Counted from the stretch's first letter, positions 1-8,407 are shown. The stretch is 64,000 bases of DNA from Candidatus Frackibacter sp. WG13 (GCF_900114655.1 NZ_FOTT01000015.1:1-64000); one strand, 5' to 3'. Numbers and translations: made by a program. The notes: generated by a model not told the origin, from the sequence alone.

Positions 1-15
1 AACTAACCTAGTAGT

Positions 16-86
16 ATAGATTGAAATTTAATCTATATGAAGTAGTTAGAAGCTCCATCTAAATCTTATTTTTGATTTAGATGGAG
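16..86. repeat. Two adjacent perfect hairpins
   Basis: Two inverted repeats lie side by side. The first has 8-bp arms (TATAGATT / AATCTATA) near 16-37. The second has 13-bp arms, CTCCATCTAAATC at 53-65 and its exact complement at 74-86, with an 8-nt T-rich loop. No U-tract follows the second hairpin, so it is not a classical terminator. It directly abuts the remnant of an SDR gene. Confidence 0.6.
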
Positions 87-137
87 AGGTTCACAACTGG
101 AGCTCAATATGTGATCGATGGAGGTATGACAGTCTAA
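81..137 (+). pseudogene. C-terminal remnant of a short-chain dehydrogenase gene
   Basis: The reading frame ending in TAA at 135-137 encodes TTGAQYVIDGGMTV, the typical C-terminus of SDR enzymes such as FabG-like reductases (G-x-x-Y-V-I-D-G-G-x). Upstream, the same frame meets a stop at 78-80 inside a hairpin, so only about 18 codons survive. I read this as the relic of a deleted or disrupted SDR gene. Because it lies at the window edge, the upstream body of the gene cannot be judged. Confidence 0.45.
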
Positions 138-147
138 TAGATATAAA

Positions 148-180
148 GGCACTTCTCTAATTAGGGAAGTGTCTTATTGT
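148..180 (+). terminator. Rho-independent terminator
   Basis: The stem GGCACTTCTC / GGGAAGTGTC (with G-T wobbles) has a 6-nt loop and is followed by TTATTGT. It sits just after the SDR remnant and before the promoter of the radical SAM gene. Confidence 0.6.
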
Positions 181-252
181 AGTATATTAACCCGGCATGA
201 TCGTCTGTTCTATGGTGAAAATTTGAAAGGTGAATAAAACTATGCGTGCAGT

Positions 253-281
253 TTGATAAATAATTACAGATAAAGTATAAT
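253..281 (+). promoter_or_regulatory. SigA-type promoter of the radical SAM gene
   Basis: TTGATA at 253-258 is followed by a 17-nt spacer and TATAAT at 276-281, giving one mismatch to the -35 consensus and a perfect -10. Transcription would begin about 30 nt before the ATG at 320. Confidence 0.7.
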
Positions 282-319
282 AAAAAATAAAGTATTTGTT
301 TTGAAAGGAAGATACGGAG

Positions 320-1954
320 ATGTCAGAAGTTAAAGTAAGTATCTTAGATGGATATTTAGATGAGCCATCTTGTTTAGGAGTGCCTCCATATATCGCTCCA
401 CATATTAGATATACTTATGGAGCATTAAAAGATGCTGGGTTAAAAAATAAAGACATTAATTATTTAACAATTGATCAATTTCGTGATAATGAGGAGCGAT
501 TAATTAGTCAATTACATAATTCGGAGTTTGTAATTATAATTGCAGGAACGACAGTACCAGGTAGGTATTTAGGTGGACAACCTATTTCCTTACAAGAAAT
601 AGAGGAGATTGCTAAAAGATTAGACCAAGCTCAAGTTATTTTGAGTGGACCAATAATCAACTGCAGTTTGGAAGTGAAGTTTATTGACCAGTTAGCAAAA
701 GAGGTTCCCGGTTTAACTATATATCAAGAATTAACTAATACTAATCTACATAATAAATTAGAGTCATCAGAATTAATAGATAGATGGGCAGTATTAGGCG
801 CAGAAGTGACCAATGAACATCCCAATTTTCCTCATTTAGTCTGTGAATTAGAGACATTTAGAGGTTGTCCTAGGGAGAGCCATTGTTCTTTTTGTAGTGA
901 AGGATTTAAGGAAGTTATATATCAACGGAGTGTCGAGGGGGTCATTAAAGAAGTAAAGAATTTAGCTAAGTTAGGTAATCAATACTTTAGATTAGGTTGT
1001 CAGACTGATTTATTACTCTATCAGGCTAAGCAAGTGGGTGATAAGCTAGTTCCTAATCCGACAGCAATTGAAAAACTTTATTCGGGAATTAGAGAGGTAG
1101 CTCCTAATTTAAAAGTCTTACATATGGACAACGTTAATCCAGCTACGATTGCTGATTTTACTGATGAAGCTGCTCAGATTTTGGAGACGATTGCTAAATA
1201 TAATACTGCTGGGGATGTGGCTGCTTTTGGGTTAGAATCAGCTGACCCTAAGGTATTAAAAGCTAATAATATCGGTACTAATAAAAAGAAGACTATGCAA
1301 GCAATAAAAATGATGAATGAAGCGAGTGGTTATCGAGAAGACGGAGTACCTAAACTGTTACCAGGAATTAATCTCTTACATGGGTTACAGGGTGAGAGTA
1401 AGAAGACTATGGAATTGAACTTTAATTTTTTAAAAAAAATCTTAGATTCAGATCTTTTAGTACGAAGAATTAATATTCGCCAGGTAAACCCTTTAAAAGA
1501 TTATGAAGCAGTTCATGGATATAGTAAGCATGATTTTAAAGAATATAAAGAGAAAGTTAATGAAGAGATTAATAAACCGATGTTAAAACGATTATTTCCA
1601 GTGGAAACTATATTAAAAGAGGTAATTATTGAAGAAGTTAAAGGAAAGCTATCTTTTGGTAGACAGTTAGGAACTTATCCTATCTTAGTAGGAGTTCCTG
1701 GTCAGCGGGAGATAGGTGAAATTTTGGATGTGAAGGTTATTGATCATGGATATCGTTCAATAACTGGCTTGCCGTGGCCGTTTAATATTAATCAAGCAGG
1801 AGTAGCAGAATTAGAAGCACTGCCGGGAATTGGTAAGAAGCGTGCTATGCGTATCTTTATGAAGAAGGATATTAAGGATTTGGAACATCTTAATGAGATT
1901 CTAGATTATAGTTATGATATAGAGAAGTTAAAAGAGTTAGTAGTCTTTGATTAA
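320..1954 (+). CDS. Radical SAM protein with C-terminal helix-hairpin-helix
   Basis: This is a 544-aa radical SAM protein of unknown substrate. The likely cluster cysteines are C183, C189 and C192, in the motif GCPRESHCSFC. This is CX5CX2C spacing rather than the usual CX3CX2C. The region before them (about 1-160) resembles the Rossmann-like N-terminal part of B12-binding-type radical SAM proteins. Residues about 491-515 form a helix-hairpin-helix (AELEALPGIGKKRAMRI), a fold that normally binds nucleic acid. It has its own SigA-type promoter and an AAAGGAAG Shine-Dalgarno. It may act on RNA or DNA, but this is inference. The family assignment is firm and the reaction is unknown. Confidence 0.8.
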   Translation: MSEVKVSILDGYLDEPSCLGVPPYIAPHIRYTYGALKDAGLKNKDINYLTIDQFRDNEERLISQLHNSEFVIIIAGTTVPGRYLGGQPISLQEIEEIAKRLDQAQVILSGPIINCSLEVKFIDQLAKEVPGLTIYQELTNTNLHNKLESSELIDRWAVLGAEVTNEHPNFPHLVCELETFRGCPRESHCSFCSEGFKEVIYQRSVEGVIKEVKNLAKLGNQYFRLGCQTDLLLYQAKQVGDKLVPNPTAIEKLYSGIREVAPNLKVLHMDNVNPATIADFTDEAAQILETIAKYNTAGDVAAFGLESADPKVLKANNIGTNKKKTMQAIKMMNEASGYREDGVPKLLPGINLLHGLQGESKKTMELNFNFLKKILDSDLLVRRINIRQVNPLKDYEAVHGYSKHDFKEYKEKVNEEINKPMLKRLFPVETILKEVIIEEVKGKLSFGRQLGTYPILVGVPGQREIGEILDVKVIDHGYRSITGLPWPFNINQAGVAELEALPGIGKKRAMRIFMKKDIKDLEHLNEILDYSYDIEKLKELVVFD

Positions 1955-2001
1955 TTATACTTAGTGTTTAATTATTTATTATAACACAGGAGGTAAATAA
2001 A

Positions 2002-2304
2002 ATGGCAATTGTAGAAGTGACGGTAGTTCCTTTAGGAACCGGTGATACTAGTCTTAGTCGATATGTAGCTGAATGTCAGAAGGTTTTAAGAAATGAAGAT
2101 GCAATTGAATATCAGTTAACACCGATGGGAACTATTATTGAAGGGGAATTAGATGTGATTTTTGAAGTGATTAAAAAATTACATGAAGTCCCATTTCAAA
2201 ATGGTGCTATGCGAGTTTCTACTTCAATTAAGATTGATGACCGGAGAGATAAAGAAGCTAGTATGGGACAGAAATTAGCATCGGTTGACCATAAATTAGA
2301 TTAG
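2002..2304 (+). CDS. MTH1187-family thiamine-binding protein
   Basis: This 100-aa protein matches the MTH1187/YkoF-type thiamine-binding family (Pfam Thiamine_BP, formerly UPF0045). These are small ferredoxin-like fold proteins that bind thiamine or hydroxymethylpyrimidine. Family features visible are the opening IVEVTVVPLGTG, the central YQLTPMGTIIEG strand and the closing STSIKIDDRRD segment. A good AGGAGG lies 8 nt before the ATG. It is 47 nt downstream of the radical SAM gene and may be co-transcribed with it. There is no transport gene alongside, so its cellular role cannot be placed from context. Confidence 0.85.
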   Translation: MAIVEVTVVPLGTGDTSLSRYVAECQKVLRNEDAIEYQLTPMGTIIEGELDVIFEVIKKLHEVPFQNGAMRVSTSIKIDDRRDKEASMGQKLASVDHKLD

Positions 2305-2326
2305 GTAGAGTCATATTCTGCTTTTC

Positions 2327-2355
2327 TTGCTTAAATTAAGCAGTTGTGGTACAAT
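2327..2355 (+). promoter_or_regulatory. SigA-type promoter for the cysteine desulfurase-thiI operon
   Basis: TTGCTT (2327-2332), a 17-nt spacer and TACAAT (2350-2355) lie about 95 nt before the cysteine desulfurase ATG. Confidence 0.6.
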
Positions 2356-2451
2356 ATTATACTGGATTACTAAAAGAATAGACATATTTTGAAGAAATCT
2401 CTTTCATAATAAAATTAAAATGATTACTAATTAAGAAAAGAGGATGATGCT

Positions 2452-3612
2452 ATGAAAGAAGTATATTTAGATAATAGTGCAACTACTAAACCCAGAAAAG
2501 AAGTTGTGGAGGCGATGATGGAGCCTTTAACTAATAATTATGGCAACCCTTCATCACTTCATCAAAAGGGCATAGACGCAGAAAAACTGCTTAAGGAAGC
2601 AAGAAGAAAAGTGGCAAAGGTTATTAGAGCTAATGAAGAAGAGATTATTTTTACTTCTGGAGGAACGGAATCTAATAATCTAGCTATCAAAGGAACGGTC
2701 GATACATTAAAGAGATATGGTAACCATCTGATTACTACTAAGGTTGAACATTCTTCTGTCTTACATCCATTTCAGGATTTAGAGCAAGAAGGTTGGAAGG
2801 TTACTTATCTTGATGTAGATGAAAATGGTATCTTAGATTTAGACCATTTACGTGAAGAGATCTCTGAAGATACAATTTTAGTTAGTATTATGTACGTCAA
2901 TAGTGAAGTAGGAGCGATTCAACCGATTGATGAGGTTGAAAAGATAGTTAGAGAGTATAAGGATAGTAAACTTTATTTACATGTAGATGCCGTTCAGGCT
3001 TTAGATAAGATAGAAATTGATCTATCTAACTCTATAATTGATTTACTTTCTATGAGTGGCCACAAAATTCATGGTCCTAAAGGGAGCGGTGGATTATATG
3101 TAGCAAAAGATACGAGATTAAAGTCACTAATAACTGGTGGTGGACAAGAGAACGGTTATCGTGCTGGAACAGAGAATGTACCTGGTTTCGTAGGTTTTGG
3201 TGAAGCAGTTAAATTAGCTACTGAGGATGTGGAGAAAAATGTGGCACAGATGCAGGAATTAAAGACGCGATTAGCTGATGGTGTTATCTCTAGTTTAGAT
3301 GAAGTTCAGATTAATGGCCCTGAACTAAAGAATGGTGCCCCTCATATTTTAAACCTTTCATTCCGGGGTTTAAAAGGTGAAGTCTTAGTTCATGCTTTAG
3401 AAGAAGAGAATATTTATGTTTCTACTGGTTCAGCCTGTTCTTCAAAAGATTCTGCACCAAGTCATGTTTTAACAGCTATGGGAGTAGACGAAGATGCTAT
3501 GGAAGGGACATTACGATTTAGTTTATCTACTTTTAATAATGAAGAAGAAATAGATTACACTATTGAAAAGTTAATAAAAAGCGTACCACAGTTACGTAAA
3601 ATTAGTGGTTAA
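2452..3612 (+). CDS. Cysteine desulfurase (NifS/IscS-like)
   Basis: This is a PLP-dependent cysteine desulfurase, converting L-cysteine to L-alanine and enzyme-bound persulfide. It has 386 aa, a normal family length. The PLP lysine is K205 in MSGHKIHGPKG. The catalytic cysteine is C329 in STGSACSS, in the long mobile loop typical of class I (IscS/NifS) enzymes. It is followed 67 nt later by thiI, the pairing seen in Bacillus (NifZ-ThiI), which suggests dedicated sulfur supply for tRNA 4-thiouridine rather than general Fe-S assembly. No iscU is nearby. Confidence 0.93.
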   Translation: MKEVYLDNSATTKPRKEVVEAMMEPLTNNYGNPSSLHQKGIDAEKLLKEARRKVAKVIRANEEEIIFTSGGTESNNLAIKGTVDTLKRYGNHLITTKVEHSSVLHPFQDLEQEGWKVTYLDVDENGILDLDHLREEISEDTILVSIMYVNSEVGAIQPIDEVEKIVREYKDSKLYLHVDAVQALDKIEIDLSNSIIDLLSMSGHKIHGPKGSGGLYVAKDTRLKSLITGGGQENGYRAGTENVPGFVGFGEAVKLATEDVEKNVAQMQELKTRLADGVISSLDEVQINGPELKNGAPHILNLSFRGLKGEVLVHALEEENIYVSTGSACSSKDSAPSHVLTAMGVDEDAMEGTLRFSLSTFNNEEEIDYTIEKLIKSVPQLRKISG

Positions 3613-3679
3613 GTTGTGATTAATAGAAGGTCAGTAGTTGAGTTATGACTAAGGGAGGAACTGTTGGGAGGGAGAATTA

Positions 3680-4855
3680 ATGAAAGATTTAATTTTAGTT
3701 CGCTATGGGGAGATTGGAACTAAAGGTGGCAATCGTCACCTTTTTGAAGATAAGTTAATAAGCAATATTGAACAGAGTTTAACAGAGATAGCTAAAGCAG
3801 ATGTTTATAAGACAGATGGGCGGATCTTCGTTGAAACAGAAATGAATGATGTAGATGTAGTGACTGATAGACTACAGAAAGTTTTTGGGATAGTTGGCGT
3901 CTGCCCAGCGAAAGAGACTGCCTTAGATTTTGAGGAGATTAAGGAAGCGGGTTTAGAATTAGTAGAAAAGGAGTTATCTGATAAAGCTAAAACATTTAAA
4001 GTCGAAACTAGACGCATTAATAAAGGCTTTGAGTATGACTCTATGGAAATTAATCGTGAATTAGGTGCTCATGTCTTGCGTAACACTGAAGATTTAACAG
4101 TAGATGTGCATAATCCAGACTTTAAATTAAATGTAGAGATTAGATATAGACAGGCTTATGTCTATGCAAATGATCTACCGGGGGTAGGTGGATTGCCGGT
4201 AGGTAGTAGTGACAAAGCAGGCTTGTTACTTTCGGGAGGAATAGATAGTCCTGTAGCCGGTTGGATGGCTATGAAACGAGGGGTAGAACTGATTCCTATT
4301 TATTTTCATAGTCCTCCGTTTACTAGCGAACGAGCTAAGGAGAAAGTGATCGATCTTTGTCGTGTGTTAGCTAGCTATGCTGGTGGGAGTATTAATTTGA
4401 GAGTAGTACCATTTACTGAAATCCAAACGGCGATTAAGGATGAATGCCCTAAAAAGTTGTTAACAATCATTATGCGACGGTTAATGATGAAGATTGCAGA
4501 AGAGATTACTGAAAATGAAGATGGTAAGGCTTTAATCACTGGAGAAAGTATTGGTCAGGTAGCTAGTCAGACTTTAGATAGTATGTACGTAACCAATGCT
4601 ATGACTAAGATGCCTGTCTTTAGACCACTGATCGGTTTAGATAAGAATGAAATAAAGAGAAGAGCAAAGGATATAGGTACTTATGAAATATCAATCCAAC
4701 CGTATGATGATTGTTGTACACTTTTTGTTCCAGATAATCCAGAAACTAAACCTAAATTAAGGTTTGTTGAGTATGCTGAGGAAGATTTAGCAGTTGAAGA
4801 ATTAGTATCAGAAGCAATTACACAGACAGAGATTATTAAAATCGAAAATGATTAA
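3680..4855 (+). CDS. thiI: tRNA 4-thiouridine synthetase ThiI
   Basis: ThiI adenylates U8 of tRNA and transfers persulfide sulfur to it. The 391-aa protein carries an N-terminal ferredoxin-like plus THUMP region (about 1-165) and an ATP-pyrophosphatase domain with the PP-loop SGGIDSP at 185-191. It lacks the C-terminal rhodanese domain of the E. coli enzyme, as in Bacillus ThiI, so the neighbouring cysteine desulfurase probably delivers sulfur directly. A DDCC pair occurs near residue 350 in the region holding the conserved resolving cysteine. A terminator follows directly. Confidence 0.95.
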   Translation: MKDLILVRYGEIGTKGGNRHLFEDKLISNIEQSLTEIAKADVYKTDGRIFVETEMNDVDVVTDRLQKVFGIVGVCPAKETALDFEEIKEAGLELVEKELSDKAKTFKVETRRINKGFEYDSMEINRELGAHVLRNTEDLTVDVHNPDFKLNVEIRYRQAYVYANDLPGVGGLPVGSSDKAGLLLSGGIDSPVAGWMAMKRGVELIPIYFHSPPFTSERAKEKVIDLCRVLASYAGGSINLRVVPFTEIQTAIKDECPKKLLTIIMRRLMMKIAEEITENEDGKALITGESIGQVASQTLDSMYVTNAMTKMPVFRPLIGLDKNEIKRRAKDIGTYEISIQPYDDCCTLFVPDNPETKPKLRFVEYAEEDLAVEELVSEAITQTEIIKIEND

Positions 4856-4860
4856 GTAAG

Positions 4861-4888
4861 AAGGTGGAGCTAATAGCTCCACCTTTTT
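4861..4888. terminator. Terminator after thiI, possibly bidirectional
   Basis: A perfect stem (AAGGTGGAGC / GCTCCACCTT) with loop TAATA is followed by TTTTT. It separates thiI from the convergent DUF1540 gene. Confidence 0.85.
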
Positions 4889-4894
4889 AAATAT

Positions 4895-5104
4895 CTATTT
4901 ATTTGCTGGCTTGAAAGTGACACATTGGGTTTCACCAGATGTATTAGAAGTCACCTGTTCACTGAAAGACCCAACTTCCATTCCTGCTTTTGTATTAGTA
5001 TTAGCTGAAAAGTTAGTATCACTAACACTAATTTTATCTGCTTCGCAGACATTACCACTTCCATAATAAGCGCAGTTGCTAACATTACATGCTATTTTAG
5101 ACAT
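4895..5104 (-). CDS. DUF1540 domain protein
   Basis: This 69-aa protein fits DUF1540. The N-terminus has the spaced cysteines C6, C11 and C19 (CNVSNCAYYGSGNVC) and the C-terminus ends in ETQCVTF. Such proteins probably bind a metal through four Cys; they are common in spore-forming Firmicutes and their function is unknown. The ATG follows a strong AGGAGGTGA Shine-Dalgarno. It is a single gene, convergent with thiI and divergent from the lysine aminomutase gene. Confidence 0.85.
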   Translation of the reverse strand: MSKIACNVSNCAYYGSGNVCEADKISVSDTNFSANTNTKAGMEVGSFSEQVTSNTSGETQCVTFKPANK

Positions 5105-5117
5105 TATGCCTTCACCT

Positions 5118-5160
5118 CCTTATTCCCCGGGAATATAACTTTATAATTCCCAGTTGCAAA
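5118..5160 (-). promoter_or_regulatory. Candidate promoter and operator of the DUF1540 gene
   Basis: On the minus strand, TTGCAA, a 16-nt spacer and TATATT lie upstream of the DUF1540 ATG. A near-palindrome with GGGAAT / ATTCCC arms covers the spacer and -10 region, as a repressor operator would. A second palindrome, TATTCCCCGGGAATA, overlaps it. This is visual pattern matching only. Confidence 0.35.
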
Positions 5161-5317
5161 ATTTATATTCATCAAATGGTTTTTGAAACATAGTATATAA
5201 GTGGGAATATTTAATTAGTTAAAATTAATTTACAGAATAAGGAGGAATACTGAGTCTTTTATTTAATAATATAAAAGGCTTTAAATTATCAACAAACAAT
5301 AAGGAGTGATAATTAAA

Positions 5318-6562
5318 GTGGAATCATCAGAAAATATCGATGAATCATGGGATTGTACTCCCGAAGAATGGAACGATTGGCAATGGCAATTAGAAAACAG
5401 TATTACTAATGTTGAAGAGTTACAGGAACACTTTGACCTTTCAGACCAACAAGCTCAAGAGATTGAGGAAGCAACTAATATCTTTCCTATGTCAATAACC
5501 CCTTATTATGCTTCGCTAATTGATTTTGATTCTGAATACTGTCCAATTCGTCTGCAATCAATACCACAGAAATCAGAACTAGAAGAATCTGCTTATGAAA
5601 TGAGTGACCCTCTACATGAAGAAGAAGATTCACCAGTACCAGGTTTAACACATCGCTATCCTGACCGAGTATTATTATTAGTAACCAATAAGTGTTCGAT
5701 GTTTTGTCGACACTGCACTCGCAAAAGAAAAGTAGGGGACAGCCAGCAAAAGGTTGATTTAGAACAGATTAAAACTGGGATTGAATATATTAAGGATAAT
5801 CCTCAAATTAGAGATGTACTCTTATCTGGTGGAGACCCATTATTATTAGATTTAGATGTATTAGAAGAAATTATTGTTGAGTTAAAAGAAATCTCTCATG
5901 TAGATGTAGTAAGAATAGGTAGTAGAGTTCCAGTCGTTTTACCACAAAGAATAGATGATGAATTAATTAGTATGCTAAAAAAGTATTCTCCTATTTGGAT
6001 TAACACCCATTTTAATCATAAAAAAGAGTTAACAACGACTGCTAAAAAAGCTTTAGATAGATTAGCAGATAATGGTTTCCCATTAGGGAATCAGACTGTT
6101 TTATTAAGGAATGTTAATGATTGTCCATTAGTAATGAAAGAATTGATGCATGAGCTAGTTAAGAATAGAATTAGACCATATTACTTATATCAATGTGACC
6201 TTTCACGAGGAATTGAGCATTTCCGTACTTCGATTTCAGCAGGAATCGAAATTATGGAGTCATTAATTGGTCATACTTCTGGATTTGCAGTACCACGTTA
6301 TGTAGTCGATGCACCAGGAGGAGGCGGTAAGATTCCAGTTACTCCTAACTATGTAGTTTCTTCATCAAGACAGAAGACAGTGCTTAGAAATTATGAAGGA
6401 AATATTGTAGTTTACACTGAACCAGAAATTAAGAGTGATGAATGTCCAGAAGAGTGTAATGTTTGTACGGAGATTGAAGAGAAAGCTGATAATGGCGAAA
6501 CAGTAGAACCCCAGGGAGTGCAGAAGTTACTTTCTGAGGAGAATGACGAGATAAGTTTGTAG
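5318..6562 (+). CDS. ablA: Lysine 2,3-aminomutase
   Basis: This radical SAM/PLP enzyme converts L-alpha-lysine to L-beta-lysine. I place the start at GTG 5318 because AAGGAG at 5301-5306 overlaps the earlier GTG at 5306 but stands 11 nt before 5318; this gives 414 aa. The cluster motif CSMFCRHC (C126, C130, C133) and the PLP-binding PGGGGK loop are intact, and Cys-rich segments near the C-terminus (CPEECNVC) match the zinc-binding tail. The acetyltransferase ablB follows 98 nt later. The pair makes N-epsilon-acetyl-beta-lysine, a compatible solute for life at high salt (established in methanogens; inferred here). Confidence 0.95.
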   Translation: MESSENIDESWDCTPEEWNDWQWQLENSITNVEELQEHFDLSDQQAQEIEEATNIFPMSITPYYASLIDFDSEYCPIRLQSIPQKSELEESAYEMSDPLHEEEDSPVPGLTHRYPDRVLLLVTNKCSMFCRHCTRKRKVGDSQQKVDLEQIKTGIEYIKDNPQIRDVLLSGGDPLLLDLDVLEEIIVELKEISHVDVVRIGSRVPVVLPQRIDDELISMLKKYSPIWINTHFNHKKELTTTAKKALDRLADNGFPLGNQTVLLRNVNDCPLVMKELMHELVKNRIRPYYLYQCDLSRGIEHFRTSISAGIEIMESLIGHTSGFAVPRYVVDAPGGGGKIPVTPNYVVSSSRQKTVLRNYEGNIVVYTEPEIKSDECPEECNVCTEIEEKADNGETVEPQGVQKLLSEENDEISL

Positions 6563-6660
6563 AAGTTAAGACTGAGATAGCTACTGCATCTAGTTTAATA
6601 ACTTTTTAGTGGGCTTTACTGACACTGATTACTCATTAACAGAATAGGAGGGATTGTCAT

Positions 6661-7542
6661 ATGTCAATTTCTCAATTGAAATCTGAAACTAAGTATAAGA
6701 AGACAAAGATTATTCGGGGACGTGATTATGAAGCTAAAGCTAAATATTCTGATTTAAATCAACGTATTGTAGTTGAGTCATACAGTGGCACTGGTTTAAA
6801 TAATTTAGGAAATCGTTTGAAAGGAGAAGCTAAATCAAACGAATATGGTAAGATTTGGGTTAAAGTTAGGTTTAGTGACCATCAACAGTTTTCTAATATT
6901 GGATTTATAGCTGAAGGATTAATTGAAGATTACTATTTAGATGAAGCTGCAATTATTATGGCTTTCTATCCTGATTCGGAGCGAAGTCGCCAACAGAATA
7001 GAGAGAAGAAAGATCAGATTGTAGCAGACTTGCTGCAAGAAGAAAGTGATCAAGGTCTAGTAGAGTTAGATGATGATTGTGAATTTAAAATAGCAGAGCC
7101 TAGCGATATAACAGCAATGACAGAGCTATATAAAGAAGTCTTTACTTCCTATCCAACTCCTATCTTTAAGAAGGAGTATATTGAAGAGAGTATGAATTCT
7201 GATGTTATTTATGGTTTGCTTTATGATGGGGAAGACTTAGTAGCTGCTGCGTCTGCGGAGACTAATCCTGAATTTAAGAATGCAGAGATGACTGATTTTG
7301 CTACTTTACCTAGCGCACGAGGCAACGGATATGCTAGTTATATTTTAAATAAGCTAGAATCTGAATTGAAAGCTAGAAGATATCATTCTCTTTATAGTAT
7401 TGCTCGCTCAACTTCTTACGGGATGAATAAGGTATTTAAAGAAGCAGAATATGAGTATAATGGCCGTTTAATACAGAACTGTCATATCGCTGGTGGTTTT
7501 GAGGATATGAACCTTTGGTGTAAGGTATTAAATAATAATTAA
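6661..7542 (+). CDS. ablB: Beta-lysine N6-acetyltransferase
   Basis: This 293-aa protein is the second enzyme of N-epsilon-acetyl-beta-lysine synthesis. It acetylates the epsilon-amino group of beta-lysine using acetyl-CoA. Residues about 140-293 form a GNAT fold, with an acetyl-CoA loop around LPSARGNGYASYIL. The N-terminal 130 residues are the AblB-specific domain. It follows the aminomutase gene and has an AGGAGG 8 nt before its ATG. A terminator follows, so this is a two-gene osmolyte operon. Salt regulation is likely from the biology, but no specific operator was recognised. Confidence 0.92.
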   Translation: MSISQLKSETKYKKTKIIRGRDYEAKAKYSDLNQRIVVESYSGTGLNNLGNRLKGEAKSNEYGKIWVKVRFSDHQQFSNIGFIAEGLIEDYYLDEAAIIMAFYPDSERSRQQNREKKDQIVADLLQEESDQGLVELDDDCEFKIAEPSDITAMTELYKEVFTSYPTPIFKKEYIEESMNSDVIYGLLYDGEDLVAAASAETNPEFKNAEMTDFATLPSARGNGYASYILNKLESELKARRYHSLYSIARSTSYGMNKVFKEAEYEYNGRLIQNCHIAGGFEDMNLWCKVLNNN

Positions 7543-7554
7543 GATATAATGATT

Positions 7555-7598
7555 AAGATACTCCTGATCTATTTTATAGGTTAGGAGTATCTTTGTTA
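7555..7598 (+). terminator. Terminator of the ablAB operon
   Basis: Arms AAGATACTCCT / AGGAGTATCTT are separated by about 18 nt with additional internal pairing and are followed by TTGTT. It lies 13 nt after the ablB stop. Confidence 0.75.
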
Positions 7599-7689
7599 AA
7601 GAGAATAATTGGGGAAACATCTCCAATAAATATTTCCTGGAAAATAATTGAAAACAATTTAAAAGTTTAATTAAAATATAAAAAGAAGC

Positions 7690-8080
7690 CAACAATGATC
7701 TGCGCTCCGGCTACTGCAGACCCTCAGGAACCCACAGCAATCTTTCGACTACTATAGATCCGTTCCGAGCCTACAATAACCTTTGCTCGAAGATGATAGA
7801 ACCAATCTCGAAACCAAGAGCAGTCTCTCGACCACAAAACAGGATCCCTCCAGATCCTATCATCTTCTTAGGTCGACCAGCATAGATCCCTGACGAACCC
7901 GGAACAATAACCTCTTCGGCTAAATTGCAGGCCCTTTCAGAACCTATACTGATCTTCGCTCTAACCATTATAGACCGAAAATAAATTCGGCCTATAATAA
8001 TCTTTGCTCGACCAACCTAAATCCCAAATAGAATTTGGAACCTAAATCAATCTTACCTCGACCATTGCTGACCTCTTACA
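7690..8080. repeat. Degenerate tandem repeats, about 42 nt per unit
   Basis: About eight or nine imperfect units fill this gene-free stretch. Read on the minus strand, units carry a core like GCAAAGATTATTATAGG, then a GGGATCTATA-like segment, then GGTCGAG. The TCGA anchor recurs at about 7745, 7787, 7828, 7872, 7915, 7959, 8007 and 8057, so spacing is 41-50 nt. The stretch is clearly richer in GC than its flanks. Spacing is not a strict multiple of three, so the 65-codon minus-strand frame inside it (7771-7968) is not convincing as a gene. Origin and function are unknown. Confidence 0.75.
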
Positions 8081-8129
8081 CTAATTATCATATCCTTTTC
8101 AGTAGTTTTTATACATGAAAATTTAATTT

Positions 8130-8291
8130 TCACATATTATCAGCACTTGTATTATTATCTTCGTCAATAACAATAATTCCTTCCTTATCTATATTAGAGG
8201 AATAATTGGCTGATGGAGAACCAGAATTATCATTAATAATATAGTAGGCATTATTATTTTTGGGTTCAAATTTTAAAAAAATTTCACTCAT
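8130..8291 (-). CDS. 53-aa hypothetical acidic protein
   Basis: This is a small reading frame of 53 codons, beginning MSEIFLKFEPKNNN and ending DEDNNTSADNM. It is supported by a near-perfect GAAGGAGGT Shine-Dalgarno 7 nt before the ATG. The product is acidic, rich in Asn, Ser and Asp, and has no membrane segment or recognisable domain. It lies downstream of the ClpP-fold protease gene on the same strand, beyond a terminator-like hairpin, so it may be read from its own promoter. The composition recalls small stress- or spore-associated proteins, but I cannot assign a function. Confidence 0.6.
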   Translation of the reverse strand: MSEIFLKFEPKNNNAYYIINDNSGSPSANYSSNIDKEGIIVIDEDNNTSADNM

Positions 8292-8334
8292 ATTTAATTA
8301 CCTCCTTCAAATAATTTTATATATGATTAGAACA

Positions 8335-8390
8335 CAAAAAGGTCATATTGACCAAAAAATGTATTCTGCCGCGAAAGGTAACCTTTTTGT
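8335..8390. terminator. Hairpins after the ClpP-fold protease gene
   Basis: GGTCATATTGACC (8341-8353) is flanked by A-runs on one side and T-runs on the other when read on the minus strand, which suits a terminator of the minus-strand protease gene. A second palindrome, AAAGGTAACCTTT, lies nearer the stop codon. Confidence 0.6.
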
Positions 8391-8407
8391 GGTTGTACCA
8401 TATGCTA

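Noticed and set aside
60-80. Pyrrolysine read-through at an in-frame TAG in the SDR remnant
   Set aside because: Another stop (TAA) lies six codons upstream in the same frame and the sequence is a hairpin, so no extended gene exists.
7771-7968. 65-codon frame on the minus strand within the 42-nt repeats
   Set aside because: Repeat spacing changes by 1-2 nt between units so the frame is not conserved from unit to unit, and there is no Shine-Dalgarno.
7690-8080. CRISPR array
   Set aside because: Units are contiguous and degenerate, without identical repeats separated by unique spacers, and no cas genes are present.
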